The position numbers were made by a program, and so were the translations under genes. Below, in pieces: positions 55,661 through 64,000 of a stretch of 64,000 nucleotides of DNA. The notes under the pieces are model-generated. The model ran no database searches. It worked only from the letters and a program-made list of their open reading frames with translations, and was not told the origin of the DNA. The stretch comes from Gloeobacter morelensis MG652769 (lineage in GTDB: Bacteria > Cyanobacteriota > Cyanobacteriia > Gloeobacterales > Gloeobacteraceae). The stretch is taken from the NCBI RefSeq assembly GCF_021018745.1, contig NZ_CP063845.1, positions 4,650,001-4,714,000 of the forward strand, written 5' to 3'. Every line of letters starts with the position of its first letter. Positions within the stretch are counted from its first letter, which is position 1.

Positions 55661-56253
55661 GCAAAAATCCCGGCCGCCGGATAGGCAAACCCAGGCAGAA
55701 GCGGACTGGTGAGCGTATCCCCCGCAAGCAATGTCGCAGCGAGCGCCAGGGAAGCTTGTTCGCGGCGGTACACTTCGACTTGCTGTGCTCGCCAATCGAC
55801 CAGCCAGTACTCCCGCACACCACGCGCCGAATAAAGTCTCAGCTTCAGATCGCGGTCGCGCCGTTCGTTGTCGGCGCCCGGCGAGAGCACTTCGACCACC
55901 AGTTCCGGCGCGGCGGTGAGATGCCCGGCTTGGTCGAGGATGACCTCAAGCCGCCCACGGCTCACCCAGACCACATCGGGGATCACATTGTCCGCTTCGG
56001 TAAACAGCACACCAGGAGCGATACTCGCCTCTCCCAGCCCTGTTGCCTGAGACCAGGTATCGAGCGCTGCGCAAACCCGACCGCAAGCTTTTTGGTGGCC
56101 CCAGTGCGGCGCTCTGCTCACAAGTAACTCTCCTGCGACGATCTCATAGCGGCTGCCGTCGTCCGGCAGCAAATCCAGATCCGCCGTGGTCCAGCGCATA
56201 GAGTCGGCCTTCTGTTGGGCCACTTGGAAATTGCCTTGTGTCGACTCCCGCAT
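55657..56253 (-). CDS. Uma2 family (DUF820) protein
   Basis: 198 residues from the ATG at 56253 (an in-frame ATG further in, MRWTTADLD, is the alternative). It has the family order: [39 protein letters not shown] (signature Asp), [39 protein letters not shown]. Complete, no coiled-coil tail. The stop overlaps the end of alaS. Confidence 0.87.
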   Translation of the reverse strand: MRESTQGNFQVAQQKADSMRWTTADLDLLPDDGSRYEIVAGELLVSRAPHWGHQKACGRVCAALDTWSQATGLGEASIAPGVLFTEADNVIPDVVWVSRGRLEVILDQAGHLTAAPELVVEVLSPGADNERRDRDLKLRLYSARGVREYWLVDWRAQQVEVYRREQASLALAATLLAGDTLTSPLLPGFAYPAAGIFA

Positions 56254-56345
56254 TGTAGAGCGCCGGAGTGCAGGCGCTGCCAGGACGAAGCCGCGCCTGC
56301 AGCGATACGCTGGGGTCAACGACATGACGTTTCGATTTTGAGGTG

Positions 56346-57230
56346 ATGGACACCCCCTCGTACTTCCCCTATGCCGATGGGCTGTGGCGGCTGCACATCG
56401 GCCTGGTACCACTGGATCCCAGCCGGTGGATCGAAATCGACGAGCGTTTCGGGGATTATTTGACCCTCAAGCGTCGGTTGCTTACCGAGCAGCGGGGCGA
56501 GGTGTTGATAGCGATGCCCGGAAGCGAAACCGAGCAACAGGAAGTCCTGGAACTGTTGCTTGATCATTTGCCGGAGTACTTTCCAGAGCATTACCGCCTG
56601 AAGGACAGTCGGCTCGAAAACCAGGTGACGGGCGAAATCTGGAACCCGGCGGACCACGGCTTTATGCCGCTGGAACTGGCGGCGCGGCTGGTGCAAGAAG
56701 ATCTCTGTCTGCTGCGACCCATGGAGGAGGGCTATATCCTCTCGGCCGCCTGCGTCTGTTTTCCTTCGCGCTGGCTATTGACTGAAAAAGTGGGCCTGCC
56801 CCTCACCGGCATCCACGCACCCGTGCCGGGCTACGCTGAGCAGCTGGCCGGGCCGGTGGACCGGTTCTTCGAGCGCCTGCGGGTCGAAACTCCAATGTGG
56901 CGAATCAACTGGACCATCGTCGATTCACCGGAACTGTTTTTGTTGCCCGGCGGCGCGCAGCCTGATTCGCAAATAACCGCCCAGGAGGCCGGAGAACGAC
57001 TCTGGATCCGCATCGAGCGCCAGACGCTGCGGCGGCTTGCCGAGAGCCGGACGGTGCTGTTCACCATCCGCACCTACATCCACCCCTTGGATATCCTGGA
57101 GCAACAGCCCGCGATGGCCCGCGCCCTCGCCACAGCCGTCCGGCAGATTCCTAAACCTATGCAGTTGTACAAGAGCATCCTGCCGGTGCGCGAAGCCTTA
57201 CTGGGCTATTTGGATCGACTCGCAGGATGA
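56346..57230 (+). CDS. DUF3445 family protein (heme-dependent oxidative N-demethylase-like)
   Basis: 294 residues. The pattern MPLELAARLVQEDLCLL, followed by LSAACVCFPSRWLLTEKVG, IHAPVPGYA, VDRFFERL and WRINWTIVD, with a C-terminal RIERQTLRRLAESRTVLFTIRTYIHPL, matches the DUF3445 family. Its characterised member is the alpha subunit of dimethylamine dehydrogenase-type heme N-demethylases. Here no reductase subunit genes are adjacent, so the substrate and electron donor are unknown. The ATG is preceded by GAGGTG at short spacing. Confidence 0.75.
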   Translation: MDTPSYFPYADGLWRLHIGLVPLDPSRWIEIDERFGDYLTLKRRLLTEQRGEVLIAMPGSETEQQEVLELLLDHLPEYFPEHYRLKDSRLENQVTGEIWNPADHGFMPLELAARLVQEDLCLLRPMEEGYILSAACVCFPSRWLLTEKVGLPLTGIHAPVPGYAEQLAGPVDRFFERLRVETPMWRINWTIVDSPELFLLPGGAQPDSQITAQEAGERLWIRIERQTLRRLAESRTVLFTIRTYIHPLDILEQQPAMARALATAVRQIPKPMQLYKSILPVREALLGYLDRLAG

Positions 57231-57294
57231 GGGGTTGGAGTTTTTGCCTCACACTCTTCCTCCTCGAACCCGGCGAAGACGGCTTGATCCTTTC

Positions 57295-57960
57295 TCAGTA
57301 CTCAAGCGCTCCGGCGCTGCGCAGCAACACCCAGAGGCGCGGGTCGTCAAAGTTGGGGATCACGAGCTTCGCTCCCAGTTCGATGAGATGCTCAGGTGGG
57401 TGGGTAGTGGCGATGCCGACGGTGGGAATGCCCGCACCCACCGCCGAGCGTACCCCCGAAGGCGAGTCCTCGAAGGCGAGCGACCGCGAAGCGCTCACCC
57501 CCAGCCGGTCGAGGGCCACCCGGTAAGGAAGCGGGTCGGGTTTGCCCGCGGCCACCTCCTCCCCCAAAACCATCGTCGGAAATGCCTTCTCCAGCTTCAA
57601 CGCCCCCAACATGAAGCGGGCATTCGCGCTCGGGGCGTTGCTGACCAGGGCGTACTTGAGCCCCAGACCGTTCGCCCAGTTGAGCACATCGAGCGCCCCG
57701 GCCAGCGGTTCAAGCCCGGTGGCCAGCGCCCGAAACCGGCCTTCCTTGCGCTCGATGAACCGGTTACTTTCCTCAGGAGAAAGCGCCGGTAGCAGTTCTG
57801 CGACAATATCCGGGTTGAGCCGGCCGCTGATGCGGGCGCGGTAAAAAGCCCGGTCGATCGTCAGGCCAAATTCGTCCAACAGTTCCTGCCAGGCCTGAAA
57901 GTGCAGTGGATCGGTATCGGCAAGGGTGCCATCCAGATCAAAAAACAGTGCCGCAAGCAT
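57295..57960 (-). CDS. HAD family phosphatase (beta-phosphoglucomutase-like)
   Basis: 221 residues from the ATG at 57960; the open frame extends upstream but the HAD motif I sits right at this start (FFDLDGTLADTDPLHF). Motif II is LVSNAPS, motif III Lys in AAGKPDPLPYRVAL, motif IV LAFEDSPSG. The four-helix cap between motifs I and II marks subclass I. Could be a phosphoglucomutase or a sugar-phosphate/phosphoglycolate phosphatase. Confidence 0.88.
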   Translation of the reverse strand: MLAALFFDLDGTLADTDPLHFQAWQELLDEFGLTIDRAFYRARISGRLNPDIVAELLPALSPEESNRFIERKEGRFRALATGLEPLAGALDVLNWANGLGLKYALVSNAPSANARFMLGALKLEKAFPTMVLGEEVAAGKPDPLPYRVALDRLGVSASRSLAFEDSPSGVRSAVGAGIPTVGIATTHPPEHLIELGAKLVIPNFDDPRLWVLLRSAGALEY

Positions 57961-58045
57961 CGGTACCCCTCGGTGTTGCCCCCTATTGGTAGCAATGAGC
58001 AGGCTTGACGCGCTGTGCGGCGCGTCACACGCAGGTGTCCCGCCT

Positions 58046-58738
58046 TCAATCGGCTTCGGCGTCCTCAGCGAGCCGCAACCCCACGCCAATCTGCTGACGG
58101 AACCAGATACGCGCGTTGGCAACCGCAGAACTCATGCCTTCCGATTGAGCAAGCTGTATAAAGCTTGTCAGCTGCAGGGCCGGTACGCACTCAAAAGCAA
58201 GGCTGGTTTGGGATTCTACGTAGAGATTTTGCTGCAGGTGATAGATACTCAACTGGTTGCCGTCGTATATCCATAACTCGGGTATTCCGAGCGCCGCATA
58301 GATAGGGAGTTTCCCCTTTGACGAGTTGGTAATATCGACTTCAATCATCAAGTCAGGCGGTGGATCCACCGACAAATCAATCTTTTCTTTACCTCGAATA
58401 GACAGTTCGTTTTGTATGTAAAAGCAACTGTCGGGCTCTATACCGCTAGCGACAAACTCACCCTCCCAAAGAGTTGAGCCAAGGCTTTCCACAGCTACGT
58501 TTAATTCTTCGCAAAGAGCGACGATAAGCCTCTCAAGCAGACGGTTAACCCATTCATGCTTCTTCGAGGGGCTCATAAGAATAAGCGTTCCCCGGTAGTA
58601 AGCCAAGCGCACAGAGCGCCCCTCAGGCAACGCTTTAAGGATGGACTGGAAAGCCTGCCAGGTGACATCGTGCAGAACAATGGTGTGATCCTGTTCAGCT
58701 GTTGAAGTATTCCAAGTTGCATCTGAGATCTTGATCAC
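58046..58738 (-). CDS. Uma2 family (DUF820) protein
   Basis: 230 residues. Signature segments are RLAYYRGTLILMSPSKKHEWVN, ASGIEPDSCFYIQN, VDPPPDLMIEVDITNSSKGKLPIYAALGIPELWIYDGNQLSIY. Here the second region keeps the family Asp and Glu. Codon choice appears less GC-rich than the neighbouring core genes, hinting at horizontal acquisition. Third complete Uma2 gene in this window. Confidence 0.85.
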   Translation of the reverse strand: MIKISDATWNTSTAEQDHTIVLHDVTWQAFQSILKALPEGRSVRLAYYRGTLILMSPSKKHEWVNRLLERLIVALCEELNVAVESLGSTLWEGEFVASGIEPDSCFYIQNELSIRGKEKIDLSVDPPPDLMIEVDITNSSKGKLPIYAALGIPELWIYDGNQLSIYHLQQNLYVESQTSLAFECVPALQLTSFIQLAQSEGMSSAVANARIWFRQQIGVGLRLAEDAEAD

Positions 58739-58873
58739 TGATTTTTCTTCAACACATCCAGTAGATAGTTCACCGTTTGTGGACTTTCGTGCCGATTCTA
58801 TTTTGTAAACCCACTTCTCATAACCACGGTTTGGAAGACGAAAAGCCCTTCAAGAGTACACCATGAGCTGCAT

Positions 58874-59542
58874 TCAAGGCTCGCGGGGCCTGCGGATCTG
58901 GTCGATAATCTCACGGGCGGCTTCGCGGCCTCCCAGGCCGAAGGCGATGCCGCCGCTGATCGTCACCAGACCGACAATACCGCCTATCAAAATGTAAATC
59001 ACTACCCGCGAGATGCCCAGCTCCGCAAGCGCCGCCAGAAGCGCCAGACCGTAGATCAAAGCCTGGGTGGCGGAACCGACGTAGGCGTAGCTTGCAGGCA
59101 GGCTTGCCACGATGATGCGGCGCAGGAGCGAACCGAGCACCACCGCCAGCAGCACAATGGCAAGAGCCGAGAGAATCTGGGGCACATAGGTGAACAAACC
59201 GCTCACGAACTGCTCGACCTGGGGCAGGTTGGCCGCGTCGGCCGCGAGCAGTACCGAGGTGACAAACAAAAACCAGTAGGTCACCTGGCCGCTCAGGCGC
59301 GGCGCGTCGATGCGCAGCGTCGTGTTCTCGAATAGTTGCAGATTAAAATTTTCCCCAAGCAGTTTTTGAAAATTGACCCGCTGCAAAATGCCGCTTATCA
59401 ACCGGCTGGCCACCCCGGCGATCAACCAGCCCACCAGAAAAATCAGCAGCGCCCCGATGAGATTGGGCAAATAGAGAAACAGCAGATCGAGGATGCTCTG
59501 CTGAAAGCGCGTCAGGACCTGTTGCCAGCTGCCGTTCTCCAT
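58874..59542 (-). CDS. MscS-type/TM-helix repeat membrane protein
   Basis: 222 residues from the ATG at 59542, fixed by AAGGGAAG just upstream. Four or five hydrophobic helices, with conserved-TM-helix repeats (LPNLIGALLIFLVGWLIA and VPQILSALAIVLLAVVLG). A C-terminal Gly-rich helix (IGGIVGLVTISGGIAFGLGGRE) resembles the pore helix of small-conductance mechanosensitive channels. The soluble beta domain of MscS is missing. Probably a membrane channel or channel-like subunit. It is divergent from gatB, the two starts lying 58 bases apart. Confidence 0.7.
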   Translation of the reverse strand: MENGSWQQVLTRFQQSILDLLFLYLPNLIGALLIFLVGWLIAGVASRLISGILQRVNFQKLLGENFNLQLFENTTLRIDAPRLSGQVTYWFLFVTSVLLAADAANLPQVEQFVSGLFTYVPQILSALAIVLLAVVLGSLLRRIIVASLPASYAYVGSATQALIYGLALLAALAELGISRVVIYILIGGIVGLVTISGGIAFGLGGREAAREIIDQIRRPREP

Positions 59543-59600
59543 GCTTCCCTTGTACCCTCTATGCCAAAATTGAGAACGACGAACGGTTGAATGGATCGCT

Positions 59601-61310
59601 ATGACCAGTGCGGCCCCGCCCAAAGTCCAGTACGAAGCGGTGATCGGCCTGGAGGTGCACGTGCAGCTCTCCACCGAGACGAAGCTATTCTGCCGGTGTT
59701 CGACGCGCTTCGGCAACACTCCCAACACCAACATCTGCCCGATCTGCACCGGCCAGCCGGGCACCCTGCCGGTGCTCAACCAGCAGGCCCTCGACTACGC
59801 GGTGATGGCCGCCAGCGCCCTCAACTGCCAGATCCATCCCCAGGGCCTCAGCAAGTTCGACCGCAAGCAGTACTTCTATCCGGATCTGCCCAAGAACTAC
59901 CAGATCTCCCAGTACGATTTGCCCCTCGCAGAGCACGGCTGGCTGGAAATCGAGGTGGAGGGCGAAGCGGCCAAACGCATCGGCATCACCCGCCTGCACA
60001 TGGAGGAAGATGCCGGCAAGCTTGTGCACGCCGGGGCGGAGCGTCTCTCCGGTTCGACCCATTCGCTGGTTGACTTCAACCGCGCCGGGGTGGCGCTGTG
60101 TGAGATTGTCTCGGAGCCGGACATCCGCACCGCCGCTGAGGCGACCGCCTACGCGGAGGAGTTGCGCCGCATCGTGCGTTATCTCGGGGTGTGCGACGGC
60201 AACATGCAAGAAGGCTCGCTGCGCTTCGATCTCAATATCTCGGTGCGGCCCGCGGGCGAGGGCAAATTCGGCACCAAAGTCGAAATCAAAAACCTCAACA
60301 GCTTCAACTCGCTGCAGCGGGCGGTGGAGCACGAATTTGCCCGCCAGGTCGATTGCCTCCTCTCAGGCGAGCGCATCGTGCAGGAGACCCGGCTGTGGGA
60401 GGAAACCTCCCAGCGCACCATCTCGATGCGCTCCAAAGAAGAAGCGAACGACTACCGCTACTTCCCGGAGCCGGATCTGGTGCCGATTGCGCTGGGTGGC
60501 AACCAACTTGACGCCTACCGGCAACGGCTTGTCGAACTTCCCGCACAAAAACGCCACCGTTACCGCGAGACGTTTGGATTGTCGTCCTACAACGCGCGCG
60601 TGCTCACCGACGAGCGCGAAGTGGCCGAATATTTCGAGCAAGTGGTGGCCCTGGGTATTCCTGCCAAGCAGGCGGCCAACTTTGTCAGTGGTGCGGTGGC
60701 CGCCTACCTCAACGAGACGCGCCAGTCGATTTCGCAGATCAAAGTCACCCCGACGGTTCTGGCTGAATTGCTTACACTCATCAACCAGAGTATTATTAGC
60801 AACCGGATAGCTAACGAGCTTCTACCCGATCTGTTCGAGAAAGGGGGCTCCCCGCGCGCCCTTGTCAAAGAGCGCGGCCTGACACAAATCAGTGACAGGG
60901 GGCAGCTCGAGGAGATCGTGGATGAGGTGCTGGCTGGAGAACCCGATTCGGTGGCTGCCTACCGGGGTGGACGCACGAAGCTGCTCGGATTCTTCGTCGG
61001 CAAGGTGATGAAAAAGACGGCCGGCCGCGCCGATCCGCAGGTGGTCAACGCGCTGTTGCAAAGCAAGCTTGCCGAGCAACCGCCCGCGCCCCCCCCGGAG
61101 CCGGAGGCGACCGCCGAGACGCCCGAAGCAAGCCCCGCGGCCGTGGACGCCCCAACCGAGGCGCCCCCGGCGGCGGTCGCAGAAGGTGCCCAGGCGGAAG
61201 CCCCCCCCGAAGTCCCGGTGCAAACCGAGGCCGAGGTCGGGCCGGCGGAAGCCACCGCCGCTTGCGCAGCGTCGGAAACGCCCGTTAGTCACCAAGACGC
61301 CCACGCATAA
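59601..61310 (+). CDS. gatB: Asp/Glu-tRNA amidotransferase subunit B, with an unusual C-terminal tail
   Basis: Part of the GatCAB complex that amidates misacylated Glu-tRNA-Gln and Asp-tRNA-Asn. The N-terminus has GLEVHVQLSTETKLFCRCS and NICPICTGQPG with zinc-type Cys. HMEEDAGKLVH and SLVDFNRAGVALCEIVSEPD lie in the kinase core, and the GatB/YqeY tail domain ends in FFVGKVMKKTAGRADPQVV. A normal GatB ends near there (about residue 490). This one continues for about 79 Pro/Ala/Glu-rich, acidic residues to 569. The tail is in frame and uses ordinary codons, so it is probably real. Confidence 0.95.
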   Translation: MTSAAPPKVQYEAVIGLEVHVQLSTETKLFCRCSTRFGNTPNTNICPICTGQPGTLPVLNQQALDYAVMAASALNCQIHPQGLSKFDRKQYFYPDLPKNYQISQYDLPLAEHGWLEIEVEGEAAKRIGITRLHMEEDAGKLVHAGAERLSGSTHSLVDFNRAGVALCEIVSEPDIRTAAEATAYAEELRRIVRYLGVCDGNMQEGSLRFDLNISVRPAGEGKFGTKVEIKNLNSFNSLQRAVEHEFARQVDCLLSGERIVQETRLWEETSQRTISMRSKEEANDYRYFPEPDLVPIALGGNQLDAYRQRLVELPAQKRHRYRETFGLSSYNARVLTDEREVAEYFEQVVALGIPAKQAANFVSGAVAAYLNETRQSISQIKVTPTVLAELLTLINQSIISNRIANELLPDLFEKGGSPRALVKERGLTQISDRGQLEEIVDEVLAGEPDSVAAYRGGRTKLLGFFVGKVMKKTAGRADPQVVNALLQSKLAEQPPAPPPEPEATAETPEASPAAVDAPTEAPPAAVAEGAQAEAPPEVPVQTEAEVGPAEATAACAASETPVSHQDAHA

Positions 61311-61329
61311 TGCATGGAGAACCTCCAAA

Positions 61330-61719
61330 ATGATCTCATGGTCTAAATTTGCAGCTTGCTCGCTGGCTGCCCTGGTGGCGGTCTGTGCCACCGGCCTGGC
61401 TGTCGGCGCCAAAGAAATCGAAGTCAAGATGGGCGCCGACACCGGCCAGCTTGTCTTCGTCCCGGCCAAGATCGACGCGGCACCCGGCGATACGATCAAG
61501 TGGACGATGAACAAGGCCGGTCCCCACAACGCCGTCTTCGATGCCGCCAAGTCGGCCGACCCGGCCGGGGCGAAGGCGATGAGCCAGAGCAAGCTGCTCA
61601 ACAAACCCAAAGATTCCTACGTCTCGACCATCCCGGCCAACGCCAAGAAGGGCGCCTACTCCTTCTACTGCACCCCTCACAAGAGCGCCGGCATGGTCGG
61701 CACGCTGACGATCAAATAG
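61330..61719 (+). CDS. petE: Plastocyanin
   Basis: Soluble blue-copper electron carrier between the cytochrome b6f complex and photosystem I or the terminal oxidase. 129 residues with a signal peptide (about residues 1-27). Copper ligands are His66 (GPHNAVF), Cys114, His117 and Met122 (FYCTPHKSAGM). The start is set by GGAG 11 bases upstream. A terminator follows. In this kind of cyanobacterium without thylakoids it works in the periplasm. Confidence 0.96.
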   Translation: MISWSKFAACSLAALVAVCATGLAVGAKEIEVKMGADTGQLVFVPAKIDAAPGDTIKWTMNKAGPHNAVFDAAKSADPAGAKAMSQSKLLNKPKDSYVSTIPANAKKGAYSFYCTPHKSAGMVGTLTIK

Positions 61720-61748
61720 CCGTCGCCGTAGCGGTCTTTATTTCACCC

Positions 61749-61772
61749 ACCGGCCTGCGGGCCGGTTTTTTT
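61749..61772 (+). terminator. Rho-independent terminator after petE
   Basis: 7-bp perfect stem ACCGGCC/GGCCGGT with a TGCG loop, followed by seven T. It lies about 30 bases after the petE stop. Confidence 0.88.
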
Positions 61773-61827
61773 ATCGAGGGTGTTATTCTTTGACAGGATA
61801 ATCCTCTCTAGCCAGCGCTATACAGTC

Positions 61828-62535
61828 ATGAAGTATCGCCGCGTCCTTTTGAAGCTGAGCGGGGAAGCCCTGATGGGCGACCGCGAATTCGGGATCGACC
61901 CGGAGGTGGTCAAGTCCCTTGCCGGTGAGATCGCCCGGGTAGTGGAAGCGGGTACCGAACTGGCCGTGGTGGTCGGCGGCGGCAATATCTTCCGCGGCGT
62001 CAAGGCGAGCTCCTCGGGGATGGACCGGGCGACAGCCGACTACGTCGGGATGCTCGCCACGGTGATGAACGCCCTGACGCTGCAGGATGCCCTCGAACAA
62101 CAGTTCCAGGTCCAGACGCGGTTACTTTCGGCCATCGAGATGAAGGAGGTGGCCGAGCCGTTTATCCGCCGCCGGGCGATGCGCCACCTCGAAAAAGGAC
62201 GGGTGGTCATCTTCGGGGCCGGTTCGGGCAATCCCTTTTTCACCACCGACACCACCGCCGCCCTGCGCGCCGCCGAAATCGACGCTCAAGTCATCTTTAA
62301 AGCGACCCGCGTCGATGGCATCTACGACAGCGATCCGAAGTTCAACCCCCAGGCGGTGCGCTTCGAGAAGATTACCTTCCACGAAGTGCTGGTTCAAAAT
62401 CTGCGGGTGATGGACTCGACCGCCATCGCCCTGTGCCGCGAAAACAACATCCCGATCCTCGTCTTTAACGTCTTTGAAAAAAACAGCATCTACCGGGCGG
62501 TGCAGGGCGAGGCGGTGGGCACTTATGTCTGTTAA
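61828..62535 (+). CDS. pyrH: UMP kinase
   Basis: Hexameric UMP to UDP kinase of the amino acid kinase family. 235 residues from the ATG at 61828 (the frame is open 16 codons upstream). Motifs: [51 protein letters not shown] and [10 protein letters not shown]. In many cyanobacteria it precedes frr (ribosome recycling factor); here a small conserved gene and psbV follow instead. Confidence 0.96.
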   Translation: MKYRRVLLKLSGEALMGDREFGIDPEVVKSLAGEIARVVEAGTELAVVVGGGNIFRGVKASSSGMDRATADYVGMLATVMNALTLQDALEQQFQVQTRLLSAIEMKEVAEPFIRRRAMRHLEKGRVVIFGAGSGNPFFTTDTTAALRAAEIDAQVIFKATRVDGIYDSDPKFNPQAVRFEKITFHEVLVQNLRVMDSTAIALCRENNIPILVFNVFEKNSIYRAVQGEAVGTYVC

Positions 62536-62636
62536 ATCCCGTCTGAGGGCCGGTGCAGGCGGGCTTTGCCGAAATCTATACGCAGCGGACCGAATGATGC
62601 ACAATGGGGTGGGATCACGCCTGTCAGGGAAGTGCC

Positions 62637-62837
62637 ATGGGATTTGCAGACGTTTCGATCGCCGCATTGGCCGAGGACTACGGTCTGAATATCGCCCAGG
62701 TCTTCACTTTGTGCCGGCGGTTTGAGATTCCTTTTCAGGATGAGCACAGCCAGCTTGCCCTGGAGGACGCCAAGCGTATCATCCTGGAGGTGCGCAACCA
62801 CCCCCAGGTCGAGCCAATCGAGGAACCCCGCAGTTGA
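62637..62837 (+). CDS. Small conserved cyanobacterial protein with a possible translation link
   Basis: 66 residues from the ATG at 62637. The N-terminus FADVSIAALAEDYGLNIAQVFTLCRRF and the later LALEDAKRIILEV resemble, from memory, a cyanobacterial family of small proteins with an IF2-N-like helical fold. Soluble, no signal peptide. It lies about 100 bases after pyrH and 20 bases before psbV on the same strand, so the three may be co-transcribed. Confidence 0.6.
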   Translation: MGFADVSIAALAEDYGLNIAQVFTLCRRFEIPFQDEHSQLALEDAKRIILEVRNHPQVEPIEEPRS

Positions 62838-62857
62838 AGAGGAGAACTAAGCATTCT

Positions 62858-63358
62858 ATGTTTAGCAGGCAGTTCGGATGGCTAGCGAGCCTAGCCCTCG
62901 CCCTAGCCGTGGCCGGTTGTGCCGGCGGCGAGCAGAGCACCACCGCTGAAGCACCCAGCGAGCCCGCGCCGGCCACCAAACCGGATGTGGTCTCCGCTGC
63001 CACTGGTGAGCTTTCAAACTTCAGCGCCGCCGATCTTAAGCAGGCGAAAAAGTTGTTCCAGGCCGAGTGCGGGCGCTGCCACGTCGGCGGCCAGACCTAC
63101 GGCACCTACAACAGCACCGACATCAACTTGTCCTACGATGCGCTGACCAATTCCACCCCGCCGCGCAATACCGTCGCCAACCTGGTCGATTATATGAAAA
63201 AGCCGACGAGCTACGACGGCCGCACTGACCTGCTGAAGACGGGCGAGCACGCCTCTTACACAGCTCTGGGCGACGAAAAGCTGCGGCTGATTGCCGCGCA
63301 CATCCTTAAAGAAGCAACCTCCAACCCCAACTGGGGCCAGGGCAAGGACACCCGTTAG
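62858..63358 (+). CDS. psbV: Cytochrome c550 (PsbV), lipoprotein form
   Basis: Extrinsic photosystem II cytochrome stabilising the oxygen-evolving complex. 166 residues. A lipobox (LAVAGC, Cys21) replaces the usual signal peptide; a linker and the c-type heme site CGRCH (71-75) follow. An SYDG segment precedes His131 (KTGEHASY), the probable second axial ligand in the place of the conserved PsbV His. Anchored as a lipoprotein it would face the periplasm, as expected for photosystem II in the cytoplasmic membrane of a thylakoid-less species. Confidence 0.9.
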   Translation: MFSRQFGWLASLALALAVAGCAGGEQSTTAEAPSEPAPATKPDVVSAATGELSNFSAADLKQAKKLFQAECGRCHVGGQTYGTYNSTDINLSYDALTNSTPPRNTVANLVDYMKKPTSYDGRTDLLKTGEHASYTALGDEKLRLIAAHILKEATSNPNWGQGKDTR

Positions 63359-63391
63359 CTCGGGCACTCTATAGACACAGGGGGAAGCTTT

Positions 63392-63943
63392 ATGATGTTC
63401 GGGCATTGTCGGCGTGCCTTGGCTTTGCGTGGCACCTTTGTATTGGGCCTGTGCGGTCTGCTGCTTGCGGGTTGTAGCGGTGTAGGCGACGACGGGGACG
63501 CCGCCGCCCTCAAGGACAAATATGTCACCGTCAACCTGGGGGTCCGCGGACCGGTGGACCTACCGGCCGACGCGGTAGGCAATTTGCAGACGTTCAGCCC
63601 CCAACAGATCTACGCCGGCAAGAAACTGTTTGAATCGAACTGCCAGAACTGCCATGTCGGGGGCACCACCACGCCCAACCCCAAAGTCTCATTGGCGCTT
63701 GCCAAGCTGCAGGGAGCCACCCCCTCCCGGGACAACATTCAGTCTCTGGTGCAGTACATGCGTCTGCCGATGAGCTACGACGGCAGCGAGGAGACCTTCA
63801 ACTGCCGCAAGAGCGACTGGATCAAAGACGACGAAGCCCAGAATCTGGCTGCGTTCATTCTGCGCGCCTCCCAGAAGGCCAGGGGTTGGGGAACCGCCCG
63901 TCTTGAGGCCAACCAGGATTCGATGACGACGGCACCGCCGTAA
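63392..63943 (+). CDS. psbV2: PsbV2-like cytochrome c with probable His/Cys ligation
   Basis: 183-residue paralogue of PsbV, 33 bases downstream with a strong GGGGGAAG before the ATG. Lipobox LLAGC (Cys28), heme site CQNCH (84-88). The PsbV axial-His region is replaced: after MSYDG the sequence reads SEETFNCRKS, so Cys138 is the likely sixth ligand. This agrees with what is known of PsbV2 of thermophilic cyanobacteria, described as a His/Cys-ligated cytochrome that does not replace PsbV well. Confidence 0.85.
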   Translation: MMFGHCRRALALRGTFVLGLCGLLLAGCSGVGDDGDAAALKDKYVTVNLGVRGPVDLPADAVGNLQTFSPQQIYAGKKLFESNCQNCHVGGTTTPNPKVSLALAKLQGATPSRDNIQSLVQYMRLPMSYDGSEETFNCRKSDWIKDDEAQNLAAFILRASQKARGWGTARLEANQDSMTTAPP

Positions 63944-63947
63944 CGCC

Positions 63948-64000
63948 TCAGCGCACCTGCAGGCGTTGGTCCGCAGCGCCCGCCACCGGCGGGGTGGCCT
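63948..64000 (-). CDS. Possible 3' end of a further gene (partial)
   Basis: The minus strand reads about 16 codons ending in TGA at 63948 (PVAGAADQRLQVR), convergent with psbV2. Too short to identify; included because the window ends here. Confidence 0.3.
   Translation of the reverse strand, partial: ATPPVAGAADQRLQVR

Noticed and set aside
1-64000. Search for tRNA genes by the GGTTCGA-type T-arm
   Set aside because: The few matches lie inside coding genes or lack a cloverleaf.

Overview
The window looks like chromosome from a thylakoid-less cyanobacterium of the Gloeobacter type. The evidence is GC-rich DNA, a soluble plastocyanin gene, and two tandem cytochrome c550-like genes (psbV and a PsbV2-like paralogue), both predicted lipoproteins. 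Other cyanobacterial marks are an NdhF-type NDH-1 subunit, a plant-type glycerate kinase, several Uma2 genes and a small conserved gene between pyrH and psbV. The species call is inference from gene content; I could not run a database search. No rRNA, tRNA or CRISPR array was seen.

Layout. 1-8.3 kb: 3' part of a Ski2-like helicase gene, two exported unknowns, glycerate kinase, NdhF/NuoL, a PlsC-like acyltransferase, then about 1 kb with no convincing gene. 8.3-15 kb: ileS, a family 2 glycosyltransferase, and an 897-residue protein with a low-complexity C-terminal half. 15-25 kb: a GH13 amylase-family enzyme, an esterase relic, cysQ with a TSUP sulfur/anion exporter, an exported unknown, a UvrD-like helicase overlapping a RecB/Cas4-like protein that has lost its catalytic residues, an EcsC protein and a Uma2 protein. 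25-33.5 kb: ada, a vapB with truncated vapC, an intact RHH/RelE-ParE toxin-antitoxin pair, ggt, sdaA, a LivK-type binding protein and a WecA/MraY-like transferase. 33.5-43 kb: GNAT, a YadA-head/Peptidase S74 surface protein, an intact IS982 element, a membrane-anchored sigma-like factor next to an exported TPR-CHAT protease-like protein, and an APC permease.

43.2-51.6 kb is an accessory island. It holds an IS6 transposase relic, unknown genes, a membrane GAF protein, and a roughly 1009-residue RelA/SpoT-domain gene cut in two by an ISL3 element with a perfect 8-bp target duplication. It ends with a TnpB relic and a Uma2 fragment. 51.6-64 kb returns to core genes: a catalytic-domain-less AlaRS paralogue directly before alaS, a DUF3445 protein, a HAD phosphatase, an MscS-like membrane protein, gatB with an unusual acidic tail, petE, pyrH, psbV and psbV2.

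The most system-like loci are the sigma-factor/CHAT pair (37.0-41.7 kb), whose domain layout suggests signalling across the membrane by proteolysis; the IS-split RelA/SpoT gene; the AlaRS-derived editing protein; and the helicase paired with a nuclease-dead partner.
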